Source of the DNA: Campylobacterales bacterium
GTDB lineage: Bacteria; Campylobacterota; Campylobacteria; Campylobacterales; QNZT01
Length of the DNA: 11,319 nucleotides
Assembly (NCBI GenBank): GCA_027056215.1
Contig: JALULO010000104.1
Span: forward strand, 1 to 11,319
Direction of reading: 5' to 3'
The notes beneath the pieces were generated by a model. The model saw only the letters and a program-made list of their open reading frames with translations, was not told the origin of the DNA and did no database searches. Every line of letters begins with the position of its first letter. Position 1 is the first letter of the stretch. Both the position numbers and the translations under genes were made by a program. Positions 6,535 to 11,319 of the stretch are shown piece after piece.

Positions 6535-6571
6535 GAGCCGAGATTATACATGATTTTTTTTTAAATGTCAA
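6535..6571 (-). promoter_or_regulatory. Consensus promoter of the tRNA-tuf-ribosomal protein operon
   Basis: The minus strand carries TTGACA (6571-6566), exactly 17 bp and TATAAT (6548-6543), a perfect match to the sigma-70 consensus. One base later comes TCGGCTC (6541-6535), a G/C-rich discriminator overlapping the predicted start site. A- and T-rich DNA resembling an UP element lies upstream (about 6572-6605). The same layout occurs before tRNA-Asn. Confidence 0.92.
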
Positions 6572-6630
6572 GTGTTTTTTGAAGAAAATAGATTTTTTTT
6601 AAAAATTTAATATATTGCACTTTAATCTAC

Positions 6631-6659
6631 TTGAGAATAATTATACTTGTTTTGATATT
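6631..6659 (+). promoter_or_regulatory. Candidate promoter for yaaA and the radical SAM gene
   Basis: TTGAGA (6631-6636), 17 bp and GATATT (6654-6659) match consensus at 5 and 4 of 6 positions and would give a leader of about 75 nt. The divergent gap 6572-6740 is very A/T-rich and offers other weak matches, for example TATATT near 6690. No ORF or clear operator was seen there. Confidence 0.3.
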
Positions 6660-6740
6660 AAATTTTAATAAATTAGATTATATTTTTCTTAAGCTTCTAA
6701 AAGTACAATTGCTTATCAAGTCTGAAATATCAGGAGATTT

Positions 6741-7487
6741 ATGTTGAAAATACTTTTTTCGCCAAGTGAAACAAAAGTTACAGGTGGCTCTTTCCCACCC
6801 ATCTCTGAAAACACTTTTCTTTTTGCTACTTGTTATCCTTTTCAAAAAGAGGTATTGAATACATACCAAAACTACTTAAACTCACAAGATGATGAAAAGC
6901 TAAAAAAATTATTTGGCATAAAAAAAGAAAACGATTTTCTTGCAAATAAATCTGTAGATATTTACCATGATGAAACCATGAAAGCCATACAACGCTATAC
7001 AGGTGTTGCCTATGATTATCTTGATTATTCTACTTTAGATAAGAATGCGCAAAAATTTTTAGAAAACAATTTAATTATCTTTTCCAATCTCTTTGGACCA
7101 CTATCTGGTGGTGATTATATCCCATATTATAAACTTAAACAAGGTGAGAAAGTAGGTGATTTCAAAATAGAGTCATACTATCAGGATAATTGCCAAAAGA
7201 TTTTGGACTCCTTTTTCAAAGATCAGTTTATCATCGATCTAAGAGCTGGTTTTTATCTGAAGTTTTATAAATCTCCATATCCATACATCACATTGAAATT
7301 TATCAAAAATGGTAAAGTTGTGAGCCATTGGGCAAAGGCATATCGAGGATTGGTTGTGCGAGAACTTGCAAAATACCAACCAGAAAATGAAAAATCCTTT
7401 TCAGAAATAACCTTTAAAAATCTCGCAATTTTAGAAATCCAAAAAAGTGGTCTCAAAACAGAGTATATCTACGAGATTCTTTCATGA
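6741..7487 (+). CDS. yaaA: YaaA-family peroxide stress protein (DUF328)
   Basis: In E. coli YaaA lowers unincorporated iron during hydrogen peroxide stress and is part of the OxyR regulon; a DNA-binding fold has been described for the family. This 248-residue protein has the family blocks in order. SPSET (7-11) stands for the usual SPAKT. KAIQRYTGVAYDYLD (81-95), SNLFGPLSGGDYIPYYKL (115-132, matching S-x-L-Y-G-x-L-R-P-x-D-x-I-x-P-Y-R-L), IDLRAGFY (165-172) and AKAYRGLVVR (198-207, matching K-x-A-R-G-L) follow. AGGAG lies before the ATG. Its stop overlaps the start of the downstream radical SAM gene by 4 bp (ATGA), so the two are probably translationally coupled. No OxyR or PerR site could be recognised by eye. 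The family call is firm; the physiological role here is by analogy. Confidence 0.88.
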   Translation: MLKILFSPSETKVTGGSFPPISENTFLFATCYPFQKEVLNTYQNYLNSQDDEKLKKLFGIKKENDFLANKSVDIYHDETMKAIQRYTGVAYDYLDYSTLDKNAQKFLENNLIIFSNLFGPLSGGDYIPYYKLKQGEKVGDFKIESYYQDNCQKILDSFFKDQFIIDLRAGFYLKFYKSPYPYITLKFIKNGKVVSHWAKAYRGLVVRELAKYQPENEKSFSEITFKNLAILEIQKSGLKTEYIYEILS

Positions 7488-8998
7488 AGGATATCGTTTT
7501 AGTAGGCATCAATGCACGCTATACGCACACGTCATTTGGTCTACGATATCTACTTGCAAACTTACATGAATATACACAAGATGCAACGATACTAGAGTTT
7601 GCTATCGGTTCACAAAGTGATGCATTGGCAGAAGAGATACTAAACTACCAACCCAAGATCATCGGTATTGGTGTCTATATCTGGAATGCTCAAGATATCC
7701 ATAAGCTCATCGAGATTTTAAAAAAAATTTCCCCACAGACAAAAATAGTTTTAGGTGGTCCGGAAGTAAGCCACAAACCTTTTCGTATAAATTGGCAATA
7801 CGCCGACTATATCATCCAAGGTGAAGGGGAAATTAGTTTTTATAACCTTTGCAAAGAGATCCTTACCAATACCCCACCACAACAAAAAGTAATCAAAGCT
7901 ATTATGCCTACTTTAACAGAGTTGACACTACCTTATAAATACTATTCTGATCATGATATAGCCCATCGATATATATACGTTGAAGCTTCTAGAGGATGTC
8001 CATTTGAATGTGAGTTTTGTCTCTCAGCTATAGATGAACGTGTTCGTGGTTTTGAAATGCATAAACTTTTGCAATCATTTGAAAAACTTTGGCAAAAAGG
8101 TGCAAGAAGTTTCAAGTTTATCGACAGAACTTTTAATCTAAATATCAAACTTGCTATCGAGTTAATAGACTTTTTCCTGCAAAAAAAAGAGCCTTATACC
8201 TTACACTTTGAAGTCATCCCTGATAATTTTCCACAAAGATTAAAAGAATATATCAAGAGATTTCCTGCTGGTTCGTTGCAACTTGAGATAGGCATCCAAA
8301 CACTCAACGAAAAAATACTAAACAATATAAACCGCCGCATGAATCTAACAAAAGTCGAAGAAAATATACGCTTTTTAGAAAATGAAACACATGCCCATAT
8401 CCACCTTGATCTAATCATCGGTTTACCGGGAGAAAGTGTTGAAAGCTTTGCCAACAATCTTAATAAACTTAAAACAATGACAACATCAGAAATCCAAATA
8501 GGCATACTCAAAAAACTCTCAGGCACGACACTTGATCGTCATGATAAACAATACAACATGATCTACAGCGATACACCACCTTACGAGATATTGCAAAATG
8601 ATTTTATATCCTTTGCAAAACTACAAAAACTCAAACGTTTTTCAAGATTTTGGGATTTGACCTACAATAGCGGAAACTTCTTTCACACCATAAACTATCT
8701 TTGGAAAAAGAAGAGTGTCTATGACGGTTTTTACACCTTCAGTGAATGGATTTACACACAAACCCAATCCACATGGCAAATATCTCTGATGCGTCTTAGC
8801 GAACTACTCTTTCGTTATCTTACAGAAGAGTTACAATACGATAAAACCAAGATAGCGGATAGCATGATCGAAGACATCATCAAAATAGAAGGAAGAAAAA
8901 TTCCAGGCATCCTACAAAAGCACGCATCACGCATACCAAACCTCAAACGAAAAGCAATGCAAAAACATCAAAAAAGACAGATACTAAGAGAATCATAA
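7484..8998 (+). CDS. Cobalamin-binding-type radical SAM protein, probable DUF4080 family, substrate unknown
   Basis: The 504-residue protein has an N-terminal Rossmann-like B12-binding domain (about 1-140). It contains GINARYTHTSFGLRYL (8-23), LGGPEVSHKP (90-99) and QGEGEISF (112-119). The radical SAM core (about 163-365) has the cluster motif SRGCPFECEFCLS, with Cys172, Cys176 and Cys179 ligating the 4Fe-4S cluster that cleaves S-adenosylmethionine. LQLEIGIQTLNEKIL (265-279) and HLDLIIGLPGES (307-318) are typical later strands. The C-terminal part (about 370-504) is probably DUF4080 and ends strongly basic. No D-x-H-x-x-G motif for histidine-on cobalamin was found, as in several B12 radical SAM enzymes. 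Such enzymes often methylate or rearrange unactivated carbons. The substrate is unknown. It is coupled to yaaA and faces tRNA-Asn 32 bp away with no obvious terminator between. Confidence 0.88.
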   Translation: MKDIVLVGINARYTHTSFGLRYLLANLHEYTQDATILEFAIGSQSDALAEEILNYQPKIIGIGVYIWNAQDIHKLIEILKKISPQTKIVLGGPEVSHKPFRINWQYADYIIQGEGEISFYNLCKEILTNTPPQQKVIKAIMPTLTELTLPYKYYSDHDIAHRYIYVEASRGCPFECEFCLSAIDERVRGFEMHKLLQSFEKLWQKGARSFKFIDRTFNLNIKLAIELIDFFLQKKEPYTLHFEVIPDNFPQRLKEYIKRFPAGSLQLEIGIQTLNEKILNNINRRMNLTKVEENIRFLENETHAHIHLDLIIGLPGESVESFANNLNKLKTMTTSEIQIGILKKLSGTTLDRHDKQYNMIYSDTPPYEILQNDFISFAKLQKLKRFSRFWDLTYNSGNFFHTINYLWKKKSVYDGFYTFSEWIYTQTQSTWQISLMRLSELLFRYLTEELQYDKTKIADSMIEDIIKIEGRKIPGILQKHASRIPNLKRKAMQKHQKRQILRES

Positions 8999-9030
8999 AT
9001 AATTTTTGGGATAATATAAAGCTTTGAAAG

Positions 9031-9105
<75 letters not shown>

Positions 9106-9126
9106 ACAATGCTTCATTCTTTTGAA

Positions 9127-9163
9127 GAGCCGAAATTATACATCAATTTATTTCATTTGTCAA
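9127..9163 (-). promoter_or_regulatory. Consensus promoter of tRNA-Asn
   Basis: The minus strand has TTGACA (9163-9158), 17 bp and TATAAT (9140-9135), all perfect, then one base and TCGGCTC (9133-9127). This repeats the layout before tRNA-Thr(TGT), including the ATG before TATAAT and a TTCAAAAA run just upstream of the -35 box. The transcript leader of about 20 nt contains a 5-bp hairpin CTTCA/TGAAG. Confidence 0.92.
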
Positions 9164-9200
9164 GGGTTTTTGAAAATTTTTATTATTTATTTTATATGGC

Positions 9201-9206
9201 TATAAT
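9201..9206 (+). promoter_or_regulatory. -10 element for the DUF1439-like lipoprotein gene
   Basis: A perfect TATAAT lies 30 bp before the start codon, giving a leader of about 23 nt that includes the AAGGA ribosome binding site. No TTGACA-like box is found 16-18 bp upstream, only T-rich DNA. Weak or absent -35 boxes are described for housekeeping promoters in Campylobacterota. Confidence 0.5.
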
Positions 9207-9235
9207 TTGTACTATTTTCACACAAGGATACAAAT

Positions 9236-9772
9236 ATGCAAAAAACTCTTATGCTCTTACTATTTGTTGCATTATTCTCTTTGACAGGTTGTGTTAAACA
9301 ACTCTCTCCACAAGGTATGACGGTGGCTATTCCAACTGCAAAAATCACACAATCTTTGCAAAAAGAGTTTCCTATCACACAAAATACACAATATGGTCAA
9401 GTCTCATTAAGTAATCCAAGTATACTTCTGAAAAGAGGAAGTGATCGTATCACAGCAGGAGCTACAGTGCTGTTTTCAAATGCTTTTATATCACAACAAA
9501 GAGGCTCTATCCAAGTATCTGGAAAACCTTATTTTGATGCAACTACAGGCAATATATATCTACACAATCCCTCTATTGAAAAATTGCAAGCAAATGGCTA
9601 TAAACTTGCGAGTTATATGCAAGGAAGTATAAAGCAGATCATTTTACCGATCGTTGATGAGATATTCAAGCGAGTGCCTATTTATAAAATCAATAGATCA
9701 AGCTTACAAGGGTCATTTGTAAAAAATGTACATGTAGAAGATGGAAGTTTATTAGTAACGTTTGGATTGTAA
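9236..9772 (+). CDS. Lipoprotein resembling YceB (DUF1439)
   Basis: The 178-residue product begins with a lipoprotein signal peptide: MQK, a hydrophobic stretch (4-16) and the lipobox LTGC with Cys19 as the lipidated residue. It should be anchored to a membrane facing the periplasm. The mature part alternates strands and helices like E. coli YceB. It has a helix IPTAKITQSLQKEFPI (about 32-47), a strand region with VSLSNPSILLKRGSDRITAG (56-75), a GKPYFDATTGNIYLHNPSIE block (96-115) like YceB LPVFDKEKGAIFLKEMEVVD, and a long helix ending RVPIYKI. That family has no established biochemical function. AAGGA precedes the ATG. It is a single-gene unit with a shared hairpin at its 3' end. The family assignment is from memory and moderately sure. 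Confidence 0.75.
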   Translation: MQKTLMLLLFVALFSLTGCVKQLSPQGMTVAIPTAKITQSLQKEFPITQNTQYGQVSLSNPSILLKRGSDRITAGATVLFSNAFISQQRGSIQVSGKPYFDATTGNIYLHNPSIEKLQANGYKLASYMQGSIKQIILPIVDEIFKRVPIYKINRSSLQGSFVKNVHVEDGSLLVTFGL

Positions 9773-9800
9773 TACTAAAGAAAAAATTCTCTTTAGTATT
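9771..9800. terminator. Hairpin between convergent genes, probable bidirectional terminator
   Basis: The arms AATACTAAAGA (9771-9781) and TCTTTAGTATT (9790-9800) pair perfectly over 11 bp around an 8-nt loop. It begins inside the stop codon of the rightward lipoprotein gene and lies 15 bp from the stop of the leftward SGNH gene. U-rich but interrupted sequence follows on the + side (TTTAATATATT), so its strength is uncertain. Confidence 0.6.
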
Positions 9801-9814
9801 TAATATATTGTAAG

Positions 9815-11284
9815 CTAAGGTTTTAAATTTAAAGCGTCTATTATGGCTTGCCCAAAATAGACGCGTCCTGGAACATTAGGATGCGTATTATCGCCAAATG
9901 TCCATTTGTGATTTATATCTACACCTGGCTCTATTCCCAATATTTTCTGAAAAAAATCAACAAAAAACCAGCCATTTTCTGCTGCCAAGATTTGCCCTTT
10001 TTCTCTATACCCCAATAACCTTCTTGGTGTATTTGGAGCTAGCGTATATACTCCACCATTTGCAGGATTATAATAATTTGGCACACCCGATGTTCCAATA
10101 CCAACTGCTACATCATGTCCTATACCATTTTTTAAGTTTGCAATAAGTTCTTTTACACGGTCTTCCCAAAGAGAAATATTTTTTATGCGACAAATCTTAT
10201 TAATATCCTGCGGTACAGAATTTACTTCATGCGCGTTTTTGCCACTATAAGAAACGATTTTAGATAAAGGTATCATTCTCCCATTTGTGTCTTTTGCTAC
10301 TATTCCTACAGCCATGTTTTGAATATCGCCATCATATTTTCCCATAATAACAACATCACCTTTTTTAACATTGACTGCTTGGTTTATAGTGATATTTTTA
10401 CCAGTAATAGTGAAGTTAATCGGATCATCTACTATCCACTTATTTGTACTTGGGTTTTCACCTGAGGTACCATTTTTTAGACCAATTTCAACAGCCCAAG
10501 TCTTTGCATCATTAGTACATGACTCATAAATAAAAAGATCAGGATTAAAGGTAATAACATCTTTTAAATTAGAATGTGCTCTAGTTGTATTTAAGAAGTC
10601 ACTTGTTTCATATCCTCCCACACCTGCGTTTTGCATATAATACATATGGTTTGTAATAAAGTTAAGATGCAATTCTCCACTTAGTACTTTGAGATGAAAG
10701 TTGTGTTTTTTATCAGTCTTTAGTTTAAAGATATGCACCGCCTTAGGATTTGTTTCTCTAAAAGATTTATAAAATCCCTGATCTTGTGAAGTTTTTTTCT
10801 CAGGCGAATAGTTACCTTTAGGAATAGTATACTTAAAACGCTCACCATCAACATCTAGTTGAACAACTGTATCGATATTTGTACCGCCATAAGCAATTGC
10901 AATTTCATCAGATGCCTTTAATGATCCTCCTATATCTATACCCTGTGTATAAATTTTTAATTTTCCCTGATAACTCATAAGATCTTCTATTTCACCATCA
11001 GCTGGACCTAAATCATCTGGTCCAATTGTATTGGCTACCTCTTCTCTAAAATATTTTTCCACCTCTCCAACATAGGAAAGCTCACCCAAATAACCCTCAC
11101 CATCATTACCACTATCTTCAATATTTCCATGCGTAATGGAACTACCTGCTATACAGATACGATCGTATTTAAAAAAGCTCTTTTTAACAACTTTAGTTGT
11201 ACCTCCTCCACATCCTATTACAATTAATACAACTAATATGCTACAGCTTTTTAAAAAATTTTTATATGTTTTTAGAATACTCAT
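9815..11284 (-). CDS. SGNH/GDSL-type hydrolase lipoprotein with large insertions
   Basis: The 489-residue product has a signal peptide with basic N-terminus, hydrophobic segment (about 15-24) and lipobox VIGC, Cys25, so it is predicted to be a surface or periplasm-facing lipoprotein. SGNH blocks can be traced. Block I is CIAGSSITHG (44-53) with probable nucleophile Ser49. Block II is NAGVGGYETSDF (219-230). Block III is ESCTND (254-259) with Asn258. Block V is DNTHPN (465-470) with Asp465 and His468. Block I has GSS in place of GDS. Two stretches do not belong to the minimal fold: about 90-215 and about 280-345, both rich in predicted beta strands and possibly carbohydrate- or ligand-binding. 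Families with this fold deacylate polysaccharides, lipids or peptidoglycan; the substrate here is unknown. AAGG precedes the only good ATG. Sure of the fold class, not of the activity. Confidence 0.72.
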   Translation of the reverse strand: MSILKTYKNFLKSCSILVVLIVIGCGGGTTKVVKKSFFKYDRICIAGSSITHGNIEDSGNDGEGYLGELSYVGEVEKYFREEVANTIGPDDLGPADGEIEDLMSYQGKLKIYTQGIDIGGSLKASDEIAIAYGGTNIDTVVQLDVDGERFKYTIPKGNYSPEKKTSQDQGFYKSFRETNPKAVHIFKLKTDKKHNFHLKVLSGELHLNFITNHMYYMQNAGVGGYETSDFLNTTRAHSNLKDVITFNPDLFIYESCTNDAKTWAVEIGLKNGTSGENPSTNKWIVDDPINFTITGKNITINQAVNVKKGDVVIMGKYDGDIQNMAVGIVAKDTNGRMIPLSKIVSYSGKNAHEVNSVPQDINKICRIKNISLWEDRVKELIANLKNGIGHDVAVGIGTSGVPNYYNPANGGVYTLAPNTPRRLLGYREKGQILAAENGWFFVDFFQKILGIEPGVDINHKWTFGDNTHPNVPGRVYFGQAIIDALNLKP

Positions 11285-11306
11285 ATATTACCTTTTGCTC
11301 AATATC

Positions 11307-11312
11307 ATTATA
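11307..11312 (-). promoter_or_regulatory. -10 element for the SGNH lipoprotein gene
   Basis: A perfect TATAAT on the minus strand lies 22 bp before the start codon at 11284, giving a predicted leader of about 15 nt that holds the AAAAGGT ribosome binding site. The -35 region is beyond the window edge, so the promoter cannot be confirmed. Confidence 0.45.
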
Positions 11313-11319
11313 TTCTAAC

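Noticed and set aside
8194..8526. Leftward 110-codon frame inside the radical SAM gene
   Set aside because: It is antisense to conserved radical SAM motifs and has no support of its own.
8999..9030. Possible terminator between the radical SAM gene and tRNA-Asn
   Set aside because: Only an 8-bp AAAGCTTT palindrome without usable stem-loop and U tract was found.

Overview
The window looks like chromosomal DNA of a Campylobacterota (epsilonproteobacterial) species, probably a free-living Sulfurimonas/Sulfurovum/Arcobacter-type organism rather than a Helicobacter. This is inferred from the protein sequences (EF-Tu, L33, short SecE, RpoB N-terminus), the low G+C content, and the gene order tuf-rpmG-tRNA(Trp)-secE-nusG-rplK-rplA-rplJ-rplL-rpoB. 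The genus cannot be fixed by eye.

Positions 1-6571, all read leftward, hold one translation/transcription supercluster. From a perfect consensus promoter at about 6571-6543 it runs: tRNA-Thr(TGT), tRNA-Tyr, tRNA-Gly, tRNA-Thr(GGT), tuf, rpmG, tRNA-Trp, secE, nusG, rplK, rplA, rplJ, rplL, and the first 424 codons of rpoB, which leaves the window at base 1. The four leading tRNAs and tuf are in the same order as E. coli thrU-tyrU-glyT-thrT-tufB. The junctions carry RNA-level control elements: an L10-type autoregulatory leader before rplJ, a 13-bp hairpin between rplL and rpoB, hairpins on both sides of rpmG, and a perfect 20-bp palindrome between tRNA-Thr(GGT) and tuf.

Positions 6741-8998, read rightward, hold a two-gene unit diverging from the tRNA promoter. 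A YaaA-family (DUF328) protein overlaps by 4 bp a cobalamin-binding-type radical SAM enzyme of unknown substrate.

Positions 9031-9163 hold a leftward tRNA-Asn. Its promoter matches that of the tRNA-Thr/tuf operon in both hexamers, spacer length and a downstream TCGGCTC box. Back to back with it, a rightward YceB/DUF1439-like lipoprotein (9236-9772) ends in a hairpin shared with a convergent, leftward SGNH/GDSL-type lipoprotein (9815-11284). That protein has long insertions and is the least understood gene here.

The window is mostly conserved housekeeping DNA, and no clearly new multi-gene system is visible. The points most worth a second look are the twin tRNA promoters with their shared discriminator, a U-U mismatch in the T-stem of tRNA-Thr(TGT), the palindrome in front of tuf, the yaaA/radical SAM coupling and the SGNH lipoprotein.
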